In this document: in pieces, positions 33,786 to 44,400 of the stretch
How the letters are laid out: each line of letters opens with the position of its first letter
How positions within the stretch are numbered: position 1 is the first letter of the stretch
Origin: Bacteroidales bacterium UBA4070
Lineage (GTDB): Bacteria; Bacteroidota; Bacteroidia; Bacteroidales; VadinHA17
Length of the DNA: 64,000 bases
Direction: 5' to 3'
Assembly: GCA_002383485.1 (NCBI GenBank)
Contig: DFYY01000022.1
Span: forward strand, 182,671 to 246,670
Notes under the pieces: generated by a model
The model's input: only the letters and a program-made list of their open reading frames with translations
Database searches by the model: none
What the model was told of the DNA's origin: nothing
Position numbers and translations under genes: made by a program

Positions 33786-33941
33786 TCAGAGTGCTGTAAC
33801 AGCTGATCCGTTTGATGACGAGGCAACCACTGCCTCGAGGAATCTCATTCCCCTGACGTCTTCACGTATGGAGGGGTAGTCAAGCATGGAATCCTTATCT
33901 CTTCCTTCGCCACCGCCTGTCATTCCCATCCTCAGTTTCAT
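33786..33941 (-). pseudogene. Relic of a Gfo/Idh/MocA oxidoreductase: both ends joined in frame
   Basis: A 51-codon frame starting with MKLRMGMTGGGEG, the usual first residues of Gfo/Idh oxidoreductases (LRMGMVGGGxGAFIG, nucleotide-binding loop), followed at once by DYPSIREDVRGMRFLEAVVASS, the usual last 35 residues of the same family. The whole middle, expected at about 330 codons, is missing and the reading frame is kept. Its ATG overlaps the TGA of the upstream gene (ATGA), as in an intact operon. The most likely origin is an internal deletion; a read or assembly collapse is the other possibility. It is antisense-oriented to its neighbours on both sides except the PH-like gene. Confidence 0.6.
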
Positions 33942-34423
33942 GGTTGAGCGCCGGTTTCAGGTTTGTGGTCACCCTTTACTTCGATTTTGTTTTGCCTGCA
34001 GAATTCCTCTACAGCCTCAAGGATGGATGCGGTATGTCCGGGATAGTAAGTGCCAAGCCTCAGGTTAATCCTTCCGGTTTCAGTGATGAAGCCGATCGTC
34101 AGCGGTTTGAATTCCACAGCCTTCAGGGAGGAGGGTGTAAATATCACCGGTGGTCGGTAAAACTCCTGCCGGAGGATTATCCTGTCATCACCTATTGTAA
34201 TATACCTGCGGGTGTAACCAAGTCCTGATCCAATCATCCATAAGCCGAAGAGGAGGATGAAGGCTATGCCTATCCAGGCTGATCCGGTGGAGGCCGCCGT
34301 TCCCCTTATGCTGTACATATACCATCCTGCCACAATGATGCAGGCAATGCCAAAAAATATTCTCAGAATCTTGCCTGTCCTGTTTTCCTCATGCAGGTCA
34401 ATGTTATACCTGGTCTCTTTCAT
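33938..34423 (-). CDS. Membrane protein with two helices and a PH-like domain, function unknown
   Basis: 161 residues. Two membrane helices (about 20-40 and 48-68) are followed by a domain of about 80 residues with the strand pattern of a bacterial PH-like domain (YITIGDDRIILRQEF, then KAVEFKPLTIGFITETGRINLRLGTYYPG). These small proteins are common in Bacteroidota and have no known activity. The stop overlaps the start of the Gfo/Idh relic by four bases, so it was the upstream gene of that operon. It is divergent from the intact Gfo/Idh gene. Confidence 0.6.
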   Translation of the reverse strand: MKETRYNIDLHEENRTGKILRIFFGIACIIVAGWYMYSIRGTAASTGSAWIGIAFILLFGLWMIGSGLGYTRRYITIGDDRIILRQEFYRPPVIFTPSSLKAVEFKPLTIGFITETGRINLRLGTYYPGHTASILEAVEEFCRQNKIEVKGDHKPETGAQP

Positions 34424-34555
34424 CTCTTTCTACGAAAGAACCAATTTACTCATTTTTGCATATAGAGGGTGCTATTTATATCATATACCGGGTTTTATTT
34501 TCCCGATGAAATATTTACTTTTAAGGATTATAAAGAACTATTAACCACCTGTAAG

Positions 34556-36055
34556 ATGAAAGAGGACAAAAGAACAATCACAAGGCGGTCATTTGTAGGC
34601 ACTACGGGTGCCGCAATAGCCGGTCTGACAATTCTGCCATCAAATGTTGTAAGCGGTCTAGGCCACCGGGCTCCAAGCGACAAGCTTAACATAGCCGGTA
34701 TAGGTATCGGTGGTGTGGGTGCCACAAACCTCAGGAATGTGGCGTCGTCAGAAAATATTGTTGCACTCTGTGATGTTGACTGGGGTTACTCAAAGAGGGT
34801 CTTTGACGCTTATCCCACCGCGAAGAAATTCTGGGATTTCAGGAAGATGTACGATGAGATGGGCAAGTCTATTGATGCCGTGATCATTGCAACTGCAGAC
34901 CACACTCACGCTTTATCAGCCGCCCAGGCAATGACCCTTGGCAAGCATGTTTACCTGCAGAAGCCACTTACGCACAGTGTATACGAATCGAGGCTTCTGA
35001 CAAAGCTGGCCGCGAAGCACAAGGTAGCCACCTCGATGGGCAACCAGGGTTCCTCTGCCATTGGTGTGGACCTGGTTCAGGAGTGGATACAGAACAGGGA
35101 AATTGGTGAGGTGACCAAAGTTGAGGCTTTCACTGACCGTCCCATCTGGCCGCAGGGTCTTAACAGACCGTCAAAAGCAGATAAGGTGCCAAAGACTCTT
35201 GACTGGGATCTGTTCCTGGGTCCTGCTCCCGTCAGGCCATTCAATGCCATATATCATCCATGGAACTGGAGAGGCTGGTGGGATTTTGGAACGGGTGCTC
35301 TCGGCGATATGGCATGTCATATCCTGCATCCCGTATTCAAGTCTCTCAAGCTTACATACCCGACAAAAGTACAGGCCAGTTCTACACTGCTTCTGACCGA
35401 CTGTGCACCCAATGCACAGACTGTGAAGTATGTCTATCCGGCGAGGACGGCGCCGGCACATTACAAGATTGATCTTCCCGAGGTAGAGGTTACATGGTAT
35501 GACGGCGGTCTGCAGCCAATGAAGCCGGAGGGCTGGCCGGCAGGAAGGGATATGAATGACCAGGGCGGCGGAGTTATCTTCCACGGTACAAAGGACAAGC
35601 TCATCTGCGGCTGCTACGGGATTAATCCCTGGCTGCTTTCAGGCAGAGTGCCAAAAGCACCTGAAACCGAAAGACGTGTTGCAAATGCAACCAGCGGAGG
35701 ACATGAGATGGATTGGGTACGAGCCTGCAAGGAGAGCCCTGAGAACAGGGTGATGACAAAATCTGACTTCTCCGAGGCCGGGCCATTCAATGAGATGGTT
35801 GTTATGGGAGTGCTGGCAGTCAGACTGCAGGGTCTGAACAAGACACTTGAATGGGACGGGGAAAATATGGAATTTACAAATATCAGTGATGCAGATACGA
35901 TGAAGATCTGCATTGAGGATAATTTCAGCATCACCGACGGTCATCCTACCTTTGACAGGAAGTGGACTGACCCTATAAATGCGAAGCAGTTTGCTGCAGA
36001 GATGATCAAACATAACTATCGCAGCGGCTGGTCGCTACCCGAAATGCCCGCATAA
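34556..36055 (+). CDS. Gfo/Idh/MocA family oxidoreductase with twin-arginine signal
   Basis: 499 residues from the ATG at 34556, chosen because it starts directly at a twin-arginine signal (MKEDKRTITRRSFVGTTGAAIAG). The Rossmann domain has IAGIGIGGVGATNLRN, and LCDVDWGYSK, IATADHTHALSAAQAM, and HVYLQKPLTHSVYESR with the conserved catalytic EKP-type segment changed to QKP. The C-terminal alpha/beta domain has DWDLFLGPAPVRPF, WNWRGWWDFGTGALGDMACH. Such periplasmic enzymes oxidise sugars with tightly bound NAD, giving 3-keto sugars. The DUF1080 gene follows after 39 bases. Together with the TIM barrel gene it fits keto-glycoside formation and cleavage. Confidence 0.9.
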   Translation: MKEDKRTITRRSFVGTTGAAIAGLTILPSNVVSGLGHRAPSDKLNIAGIGIGGVGATNLRNVASSENIVALCDVDWGYSKRVFDAYPTAKKFWDFRKMYDEMGKSIDAVIIATADHTHALSAAQAMTLGKHVYLQKPLTHSVYESRLLTKLAAKHKVATSMGNQGSSAIGVDLVQEWIQNREIGEVTKVEAFTDRPIWPQGLNRPSKADKVPKTLDWDLFLGPAPVRPFNAIYHPWNWRGWWDFGTGALGDMACHILHPVFKSLKLTYPTKVQASSTLLLTDCAPNAQTVKYVYPARTAPAHYKIDLPEVEVTWYDGGLQPMKPEGWPAGRDMNDQGGGVIFHGTKDKLICGCYGINPWLLSGRVPKAPETERRVANATSGGHEMDWVRACKESPENRVMTKSDFSEAGPFNEMVVMGVLAVRLQGLNKTLEWDGENMEFTNISDADTMKICIEDNFSITDGHPTFDRKWTDPINAKQFAAEMIKHNYRSGWSLPEMPA

Positions 36056-36094
36056 TTGTTAATTATCAATCAAATACCTAAAATAGAATAGATT

Positions 36095-36841
36095 ATGAAA
36101 CTGATTAAAACATTGTTTGTACTTCTTCTGGCTGTCTCGTTTGTCTCCTGCGGATCAGGAAAGGAGAAGAAGAGTGCCGAAAAGAAATCTACCGAGGCTG
36201 AGGTCTGGACTTTCCTTTTTGACGGTTCCTCTACTCAGGGTTGGCGCAACTACAACAAGACCACATTCCCTGAGCAGGGATGGGAGATAGTTGACGGAAC
36301 GCTGCATTGCCAGGGCTCCGGCAAGGGTGAGGCCGGCGGTGGCGGCGGTGACATCATCTATGACAAGAAGTTTTCGAACTTCCATCTCAAGCTTGAATGG
36401 AAGATATCGGAAGGTGGCAACAGCGGTATCTTCTACCTGGGACAGGAGGGTCCGGAATATGAAACAATCTGGAGGACAGCGCCTGAGATGCAGGTCCTTG
36501 ACAATGAGAAACACCCCGATGCGCAGGCAGGGAAAGACGGCAACCGTCAGGCAGGTTCACTATATGACCTGATTCCGGCTGTGCCTCAGAATGCGAAGCC
36601 GGCTGGCGAATGGAACACTGCAGAGATCAAGGTCTACAAGGGATCTGTATGGCATATCCAGAACGGTGAGACTGTTCTCGAGTACCATCTCTGGACTCCC
36701 GAGTGGAACGCTCTTGTTGCAGCCAGCAAATTCCCCGCTCTCAATCCCAACTGGGCAAATGTGGCTGCTGAAGGTTATATCGGCCTGCAGGATCACGGTG
36801 ATGATGTATGGTACAGGAACATCCAGATACGGGAATTGTAA
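36095..36841 (+). CDS. DUF1080 lipoprotein (3-keto-glycoside hydrolase/hydratase-like)
   Basis: 248 residues. A lipobox (AVSFVSCGSG) marks an outer-membrane or periplasmic lipoprotein. The rest is the concanavalin-like DUF1080 domain: FLFDGSSTQGWRNYNKT, GWEIVDGTLHCQGSG, FSNFHLKLEWKISEGGNSGIFY, NPNWANVAAEGYIGLQDHG, VWYRNIQIREL. DUF1080 domains are found with Gfo/Idh oxidoreductases and have been linked to cleavage or hydration of 3-keto-sugars. It lies 39 bases after the Gfo/Idh gene on the same strand. Confidence 0.88.
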   Translation: MKLIKTLFVLLLAVSFVSCGSGKEKKSAEKKSTEAEVWTFLFDGSSTQGWRNYNKTTFPEQGWEIVDGTLHCQGSGKGEAGGGGGDIIYDKKFSNFHLKLEWKISEGGNSGIFYLGQEGPEYETIWRTAPEMQVLDNEKHPDAQAGKDGNRQAGSLYDLIPAVPQNAKPAGEWNTAEIKVYKGSVWHIQNGETVLEYHLWTPEWNALVAASKFPALNPNWANVAAEGYIGLQDHGDDVWYRNIQIREL

Positions 36842-36883
36842 TATTCACATAATGTCGGGAGATCCGGCAGATGTTTGATGTGG

Positions 36884-36904
36884 CGGCAGGTCTGAGACCT
36901 GCCG
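36884..36904. terminator. Perfect palindrome after the DUF1080 gene
   Basis: CGGCAGGTCT-G-AGACCTGCCG, a 10-bp inverted repeat between convergent genes. It has no T-run, so terminator function is uncertain. Confidence 0.4.
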
Positions 36905-36952
36905 TTACGTTCATATATGCATGTTATGTGGTTATTGATCAGGGGGTACCTG

Positions 36953-37537
36953 TTATCCGGGGGGGAGGGTGCCTTTCAGGCCTATCTCCTCTGCAACATC
37001 GCGCATGCCCATTATTGTGTCGGTGATAAGGTCATTCAGATCAGTACCGAGCATGGCAGCTCCCTTCTCGATGACACTTCGGTCAACTCCTGCTGCAAAA
37101 CGCTTGTCAGTCCATTTCTTCCTGACGGATCTGGCTTCCATATCCAGGATACTCCGTGATGGACGTACCAGGGCGCTGGTGTTTACAAGTCCGGTGAGCT
37201 CATCAATGGCAAACAGGGTCTTTTCGAGGAGAGTCTGAGGCTCGGTGTCGGAGCAGATCCCGTAACCATGGCTTATGACGGCTCTGATATATTCCCCGGG
37301 CCAACCTTCTTCATGAAGTATCTTTTCCGTCATTGTGCAGTGCTGTTCGGGGTACATTTCGTAATCCAGGTCATGGATAAGTCCTATAACTCCCCATTTT
37401 TCCTCATCCTCGCCGTTTTTGCGTGCCATGTATCTCATGACAGCTTCCACTGACAGTGCATGTCTGTACAGACTTTCGGACTTATTGTATTTATGGAACA
37501 ATGCAAGTGCCTGTTCCCGGGTTGGGGCTGTGTTCAT
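36953..37537 (-). CDS. HD domain metal-dependent phosphohydrolase
   Basis: 194 residues. HD-domain metal ligands are visible: LYRHALSVEAVM (first His), LIHDLDYEMYPEQHC (HD and a further His) and VISHGYG. The form resembles predicted HDIG-type hydrolases of Bacteroidota and Firmicutes that act on nucleotides or other phosphate esters. The substrate is unknown. It lies nine bases after the stop-side of the C25 protease unit on the same strand (protease ends at 37546) but reads the same way, so it could be co-transcribed with that long gene. Confidence 0.82.
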   Translation of the reverse strand: MNTAPTREQALALFHKYNKSESLYRHALSVEAVMRYMARKNGEDEEKWGVIGLIHDLDYEMYPEQHCTMTEKILHEEGWPGEYIRAVISHGYGICSDTEPQTLLEKTLFAIDELTGLVNTSALVRPSRSILDMEARSVRKKWTDKRFAAGVDRSVIEKGAAMLGTDLNDLITDTIMGMRDVAEEIGLKGTLPPG

Positions 37538-37545
37538 ATTTAATG

Positions 37546-40500
37546 TTATTGTTTGACAATTCTCACTGTGGTGCTTTCCCCGTCTGCGGCCAGCCTGAGT
37601 GAATATACCCCGGCAGCAAGGTGGCGGCAGTCAAGCGTTATACTGTTCATTCCGGGTGACAGTTCCCTACTGGTACGCATAACAATTCTGCCTGCCGGAT
37701 CAAATATCTCGATGGTAGCGCTGTTCCTGCCCTCATAATCCAACTCCAGTGTGAAACTCTCAGTGAATGGATTCGGATGAACTGACACATTCCCTTCGGG
37801 TATTTCAGGGCCGGTGCCGGAAAGGACGAAGGAGACCATCGCCGTATCATTACCCGGATAACCGTCTTCAGGCAATCTGTTGATGATATAGATGCGGTAG
37901 GGGGTATCCTTCAACAGGCTTGTTCTCTGCGTAAAGGAGACATCTATTGTATCTCCCGGGTCAATCTTCCTGTAAAAGGTCTCGTTAACCAGGTCTCCGT
38001 CATTGATTTTGTATGCCATCGGGAAACTGGTGATTGCAGTTCGGCCGAAATTGATCACCCTGCCCCTGATTGTTACATTGCCCGGCAAGGCTGAGGGCTC
38101 TGGAGCAAAAACGGTATCTATGTGCAAATCAGCATTCAGGAATGCAATATCCGGGAATGTCACCTGATCCAGCCAGGCGGCATCCATTCCACCAGAAAGC
38201 GAAACGTCCTTGGAGTAGACCCATTCGAGCAGGTGAACGCCTGGCTTGAGAACCTTCTTTCTGAGTGCCCAGGGTGTGTCACCTGAAATCTGCATGTCAA
38301 CCATGCTGTCAACCCTGAAGGTGATCTGGTCATAGACAGGCTCGGAAGAGACCCTTACATAAAATGAGAGAGTATCAGCCACCGGGTTGTTGACATATAT
38401 GGAAAGGATTGATTCCGACTTGTCGGGGATAGGCGCGGATCTGGCGGAGCTTACATTCTCCCACGAGGATGCAGATGTTATGATCCATGGGAAATCATCG
38501 CCTCTGATCCAGGGGAAGACATCGAACCTGCCAAATTCAAATGTCTCGCGAGTCATACCGGTGCTGAGTGACCATCTGCCTGTTGCTTCGTAGTTTCCGC
38601 AGACAAAGCTGACATCAAAGGGGATCACCCTTCCTGATCCGGAGAGGAGTGAAATGGTTGATTCAATCAGCAGGTCCTTTTCCTCGCCCGGCATTATGAC
38701 ACCGGTAGTGGCCTGTGGCTCCTTCAGGGTGAGCCATGTGCCGGTCGGGGTAACAGTCACAGTACCGCTGGCAGCAGAAGAGCCTTCATTTCTGACCCTT
38801 ACCTTAAGGTGCAGTGTTTCTCCCGGATCAGGAAGGAAGTTCGAGTTGCCAGGAGATGAATCGTCATGAATAACTGATACGATCTTAAGCACAGGGGCGT
38901 GGAGCGTCATATCTATGCCGAACCGGAATTCCTCGCCGTTATCCTTAAGGGTGAGCATAAGAGACGCCAGTTCACCGTCCTCTACCATATCAGAGACGGT
39001 GAAACTGAATTTGCCGGAGATGATCCGTGATTCGCCAGGCAGAAGGATGCCAATGGCAGCCGTATCGGCTTCAACGGTTATCATGCCGGAGGCTGCTGCC
39101 AGACGTGCTGTCAGTTTTGAAGTGCTTACCTTACCAATATTTCTGACTGTTACCACCAGGTTAACCTGTTCCCCGTATTCAGGAACGCCGTCTCCGTTGC
39201 CTGCTGAGTCATCGAATACTATATTGCCGGCAGTAATGAACGGAGCGGCCACATCTCCGAAATGAAGTGTCTTATAATAGGGAAGCATGTTCTGTCCTGT
39301 GATGACAAGCAGGCATGAGTCCTTGATTCCTGCCGGAATCGCCAGGGATACGTTTCTGGATGGGCTTACGTGGCGCGCATCCCATAGAGTGTCGAAGTCG
39401 GATAGCGCCGCGTATGCAAATGGTTTGGCGAAGAAGCTGAGAGACGTCAGTTCCTGCGGTATCCTGTCCGGAATATCAATATCAAAGGTATCCGGTCTTC
39501 CGATCAAGGGCGAGAGTGATGGATCGCCAAGAAGAATATATGTTTCCCAGTAATACTTCTTGCGCGGGCTGGTGCTTGCCGATACCGACATGTTGCCGGA
39601 GAAATTGATCTGGCCCATTGTGTGATACCATTCTCCGGGTGGCTCGTCCCTGGTGTGAAACAGTCTGTCAAAAGCACCCATGCCGGATGTTTCGTAGGTG
39701 ATGTCCGGGCCAGGTGTACCGGGACCCACTGACCAGAAGAAGTCGTCACTCCAGAAGGAGTCGTTGGTGCACCCGATGAAGCCGATGGCACCCTTGTCCG
39801 GGGTAGCAACCATAGCTGTGCCGAAACAGGAAGCAACATTTATCTGTGCTGTGCGGCATGCGTTTGCGATTACAAGCGGATACCCGTTCTCGTTGGTAAG
39901 CCCATTGACAGTTGACGTAGTGAACACAGGATCACTGAATCCCGAGGCTTCTCCGTGCCCGGTGTAGTTAAGGAAGCTGAGGCCCTTGTTGAAAACGGTT
40001 TTAAGAGAGTCATCCTTCAGGGGGGCGTCGGGATAGAGCCAGCGAATGGCATTTAGCGATGTATCCGGGCCTAGATAGTTGTTATAGAGGTATGAGACCT
40101 GTCCATTCATGTACAGCTCGAAGCCGGGAGCATTTCCGGCCGTTGCAAGGGCTCCGGACCAGAATTTGTTATCCGGATCGTATCTGAATGTCTCATATTC
40201 AATGATTTTCTCAATCATGCCCTTCATTTTGACAGTGTCGCTGGCAGGCAGCCTCCCGATGAAGAGATCGGGTATGTAATCACCCTCTCCGTCAAACTCA
40301 CCGTAGTAGAGATCAGAGACATTTGTTGTCTCCCGGGAGGTCGGAATAATAGACGGATCACCTGCAATAAGGAGGTAATGCACGGGTATTCCCTGTGACT
40401 CCAGGTTAAAGTAAATTTCTGAAATGTTCTTTTTCAGATACTTATAGACCGTATCGACAGGGCCTGAACCCTTGTATATAATTGTTGTTTCAATGCCTTT

Positions 40501-41280
40501 CAGCCTTTTCCACCTTGTCAGGGGTTCCAGTTGCTTCCTGAAAACAGAATCGGTGACCACGATCATGTGTACGGGCCGGTCTGAATATCCCGGTACATAG
40601 GTATCCGAGGAGAAAATGCCCTTGATTGATCCGGGGTCGCTCTCCTCTTCTCCCTTTGTGGAAGAAGGTTTGTAGCTAATTGAGATATTCAGGGAGGTTA
40701 TCAGGTCAACATATCTGCCGCGAGGGTTATAGAAGGCAGAATAGACCGCTACGCCTGCCAGTTTCCTGCCTCTGAAGGTTCCTTCATGTGTCACTGCAAC
40801 AGTGTCATGGCGGAGGATATCTGCTGAATTATATGCCTTCCTGTCCTTGATGGTTATCCTGTCATCCTGAGGCTCATTCTTGGTCCTGGCGGGCTGGGAC
40901 GGAAAAATCTCAGCATCAGGATAGGAGTGATCCGCGAGTCTTATCCTTTCCGAGGTGACATCCGAAAGAGTGACTGTAAGTTCCATACCTTCCGGAATTT
41001 CTACCAGCCAGCTGTAAACCGGCAGCTCAGGTTTCCCGGTTTCTGATGTCAGGTGGTGTCCCGGAAGGGTCATTCTGAGATAGCGGCCGGAAGGATCAGT
41101 GATGTTCAGGAAGCGTGGATTGCCTGACCGGTAGCTGATTTCAGAGGGTGCACGAAGCGATCTTCCTCCGGGCTGTTCCCCTGATGACCTTCCGGCATAC
41201 GGCTGTGATTCTGCTTCGGGCAGGTTTAACAGCATCAAGGCTGCTGCAAGCATTGCAAATGCCCTCTGATTTACCCTCAT
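37546..41280 (-). CDS. Secreted gingipain-like cysteine protease (C25) with type IX sorting domain
   Basis: 1244 residues from the ATG at 41280; the open TTG upstream is less likely. A signal peptide (about 1-26) and a propeptide with an N-terminal beta domain precede the C25 catalytic domain (about 230-600): His442 in NYTGHGEASGF and Cys475 in ANACRTAQ, 33 residues apart as in gingipain R. Several immunoglobulin-like repeats follow (NxGxxxS patterns, 620-1150). The last 80 residues (VHPNPFTESFTLELDY, ATIEIFDPAGRIV, LAAGVYSLRL) form a type IX secretion sorting domain, so the enzyme is exported and attached to the cell surface or released. Its cleavage specificity cannot be predicted. Long promoter gap to the divergent sensor gene. 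Confidence 0.92.
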   Translation of the reverse strand: MRVNQRAFAMLAAALMLLNLPEAESQPYAGRSSGEQPGGRSLRAPSEISYRSGNPRFLNITDPSGRYLRMTLPGHHLTSETGKPELPVYSWLVEIPEGMELTVTLSDVTSERIRLADHSYPDAEIFPSQPARTKNEPQDDRITIKDRKAYNSADILRHDTVAVTHEGTFRGRKLAGVAVYSAFYNPRGRYVDLITSLNISISYKPSSTKGEEESDPGSIKGIFSSDTYVPGYSDRPVHMIVVTDSVFRKQLEPLTRWKRLKGIETTIIYKGSGPVDTVYKYLKKNISEIYFNLESQGIPVHYLLIAGDPSIIPTSRETTNVSDLYYGEFDGEGDYIPDLFIGRLPASDTVKMKGMIEKIIEYETFRYDPDNKFWSGALATAGNAPGFELYMNGQVSYLYNNYLGPDTSLNAIRWLYPDAPLKDDSLKTVFNKGLSFLNYTGHGEASGFSDPVFTTSTVNGLTNENGYPLVIANACRTAQINVASCFGTAMVATPDKGAIGFIGCTNDSFWSDDFFWSVGPGTPGPDITYETSGMGAFDRLFHTRDEPPGEWYHTMGQINFSGNMSVSASTSPRKKYYWETYILLGDPSLSPLIGRPDTFDIDIPDRIPQELTSLSFFAKPFAYAALSDFDTLWDARHVSPSRNVSLAIPAGIKDSCLLVITGQNMLPYYKTLHFGDVAAPFITAGNIVFDDSAGNGDGVPEYGEQVNLVVTVRNIGKVSTSKLTARLAAASGMITVEADTAAIGILLPGESRIISGKFSFTVSDMVEDGELASLMLTLKDNGEEFRFGIDMTLHAPVLKIVSVIHDDSSPGNSNFLPDPGETLHLKVRVRNEGSSAASGTVTVTPTGTWLTLKEPQATTGVIMPGEEKDLLIESTISLLSGSGRVIPFDVSFVCGNYEATGRWSLSTGMTRETFEFGRFDVFPWIRGDDFPWIITSASSWENVSSARSAPIPDKSESILSIYVNNPVADTLSFYVRVSSEPVYDQITFRVDSMVDMQISGDTPWALRKKVLKPGVHLLEWVYSKDVSLSGGMDAAWLDQVTFPDIAFLNADLHIDTVFAPEPSALPGNVTIRGRVINFGRTAITSFPMAYKINDGDLVNETFYRKIDPGDTIDVSFTQRTSLLKDTPYRIYIINRLPEDGYPGNDTAMVSFVLSGTGPEIPEGNVSVHPNPFTESFTLELDYEGRNSATIEIFDPAGRIVMRTSRELSPGMNSITLDCRHLAAGVYSLRLAADGESTTVRIVKQ

Positions 41281-41402
41281 AACCTGAATATGCGAAGCCA
41301 AGATAGTTAAAATTACCTCAAATTATATGCCTGGACCCGTTCCTGCCGTTATATAAATTGAATTCGTATATTTAACCTATAATACAGGGAAATGTTCAGG
41401 GT

Positions 41403-44400
41403 ATGAAGAAGGGGCTTCAGCTTGCAGTCTTCCTTTTGTTTTATTCATTGTCAATTAGTTCGCAGATCAACAGGTATGGCACTCCATTGATCAGTGTCGC
41501 TGATGCTGCCCAAACCGGGGGAGGACTTAAAAGCCAGTGTATTGCAATGGACGGCAGGGGAGTCATGTACTTCGGGAGCGAAAACGAAGGCATATTAACC
41601 TATGACGGATCTTCATGGAACATAATTGCCACTCCCGGCACCGGAAAGATTAATGCTATTACTGCAGATACACGCGGGGTTGTTTTTGCAGGTGGGGAAA
41701 CCGATTTTGGATTCCTCCGGCCAGATCCTCCCGGAAGGCTTGTCTGGTACTCGCTCGCAGAATTGATCATTGACACTGCCTCTGCAGGTGTCAGGAACCC
41801 GATAACCTCAGTTGTTGCTGATTCCAATGCTGTCTTTTTCACAGATGGAAAGAGACTATACAGACTTGCATCGGCTGCTGACTCTGTCTCTGTGACCGAC
41901 ATGGAAAGGGATTTCGGCATCAGTTCGGTATCGGCCATGTTTTTTTTTGATAACAGAATCTTCATTGCGGACAACAGAAAGGGCCTTTTTGTCAGCGAAG
42001 GTGTCACAATTGAAAGGATACCGGGAGGTGAGAAGGCTGCAGGAAGCCGGTTTGTCAGGATGCTGCCTTATGACAGGGACAACCTGATCATTGCTGCAGC
42101 AGGCAAAGGTCTGATGCTGTTTAACATAAGAACCGGGACACTCACTGAAGAGTTCGGCGACAAACGTGCTGTGCCGGCTCTCAGAAACGGGTTGCTTACA
42201 GACCTGGCTATTCTTCCGGGTAATATGATTGCTGCAGGTCTTGGTGCACGGGGCGGGATTTACATCTTCAGCCATGAGGGAGAACTTCTGCAGCATGTCT
42301 CTGAACAGACCACCGATGTCAGGGAAGCTTCGGTTACAGCCTTATACTGCGATCATACATCTAACGCACAGCTCTGGTTTTGCACCTCCGGATATATAAA
42401 CAGGGCCTATGTCTCCCTTCCTGCAGGCGAGTTCGGGGGTGCGGCGGGAATTGAATCGTTGCCCGGCACTCTTACGGGGTTTGCTGATTCCGTTTTCGTT
42501 GCAGCAGAGAACGGACTCTACAAGAGCTTTACAGACCGGACGGGCGTGAGACGGTTCAGGCGGATCAGAAGTCAGGGTTCGCAGGTAAGGGACCTGGTTA
42601 CTGTTGACCCTGGTGACGGGACAGTGCTTCTGTGTGCAACACCCAACGGCCTTCTTCAGATTGACGGGGAGGGGGATGCTACACGCTTTCTCAGCCGCGT
42701 GTCACTTACAAAACTCAGGGCTGACAATGATGACCCAACCAGGATAGTTGCAGGATCTGATGATGGAACGATCAGAATTCTCCGTTATGACGACGATGCA
42801 TGGAGAGTCACCCACACATCTGGCAGCGCTTTAAAGGGCAGGATTACCGGGGTTGAACAGTCTGCCCCCGGTGAATGGTGGTTTTTGACGGCAGCCCCTG
42901 TGTCAATCGTACGCATGCACTGTGAACAAAATGATACTACCTTAATTAATTACGGACGGAATAATGGTATTGAGAGTGATACAATCAGCAGCATCACACT
43001 GATTGACAACAGGCTCTACCTTTGCACGGGTCAGGGCATCTATCGTTACAACTGGCAGGATGACGCCTTTGAGAAGGACCGGGATCTGGCCGGTGAAAAC
43101 TTTGACAATGCAAGCATAACCATGCTGTTCAGGACACCGGAAGGAGAGACGGTAGTGTCTGGTTATGACACCCGTAACTTTGACGCCCTGGTGACTACTA
43201 CCAGGCAGGGGCATGTGGTATTCAGGCGCCAGTTTAACTTTCTTCCTGACGTCGCAACGACAGACATTGCCTGGATTGACGGATCGGTGTGGCTTGCCAA
43301 GGGGCGAAGCGTGTACGTCATGGACAAATCGAAACTCGCTTTCAGGTACGGAAATTTCAATACGGTCTTTACAAGAATCATCTCCGGAAACAATAAGATA
43401 CTGATGGACGGAATCTTTTACACGGAGACTCCGGAAGGCAACAGGATTCCTTCATCAATACAGCCGGAAGAGCCGGTAGTACGGCTCAGACACAGGGACA
43501 ACAGCATTTCTTTTGCGTGGACAACCACTGCTACCGTTGAGGAATGGCAGACTGAGTACAGGTACAGGCTTGAGGGTTTTGATAATGAGTGGTCTGGCTG
43601 GGAGCGCAGGCGCGGAAGAGATTACACTAACCTGCCGGCCGGTGATTATGTTTTTACTTTAAAGACCAGGACAATAACCGGTCCTGAAGGCGAGGACCAG
43701 AGATATTCATTTACAGTGTGGAAACCCTGGTATTTGTCTGCTGTGGCAAAGCTTGTATACCTTATTCTGACTTCCTGGATACTGTTTATACTCATAAGGT
43801 ATTTTGCCAGACGCCTCAGGCTTAAGAACCAGAGGTTGGAGAGTCTTCTCAGTCAGAGGAATGCAGCCACGGCACGAGGCAGGAATGAGATGGCAGGGCT
43901 GGAGAAGTATGCGGGGCTGATTCAGCAGTCTATGCAGCCTTCTGCTGCGAGACTTGCCCGGGCGTTTCCCAACAGCTTCGTGCTGAACCGTCCCATGAGG
44001 AGTGTCAGCGGTGACTTCATCTGGGTAATGAACAGGGGCGACAGGACGCTGATAGCAGTAGGCGATTGCACAGGGCATGGGGTCCCCTCATCACTCAGAA
44101 CGGCGTTGGCTCTCTCCTTCCTGGATGAAACGGGCCTCAGGAGTGATGGCATGAGTACTTCGGCCATTATCAGGGAGTTCCGTAAAAAGCTGAATGACGC
44201 TTTTCGGGCACTGCCGGAATCAGAGATTCAGCAGGAGGGTATTGAAATATCGATGCTGGCTATTGACCGCACAAGCAAGACCGTGCAGTTTTCAGGTGTT
44301 GCATCACAGTGCTTCAGGGTACGGGAGATGAGTGACCAGGAGCTTGCCAGGTGGGAAAACGGGGAATTCAAGCCCAATGCAGGTACCATGGTCAGTGGCA

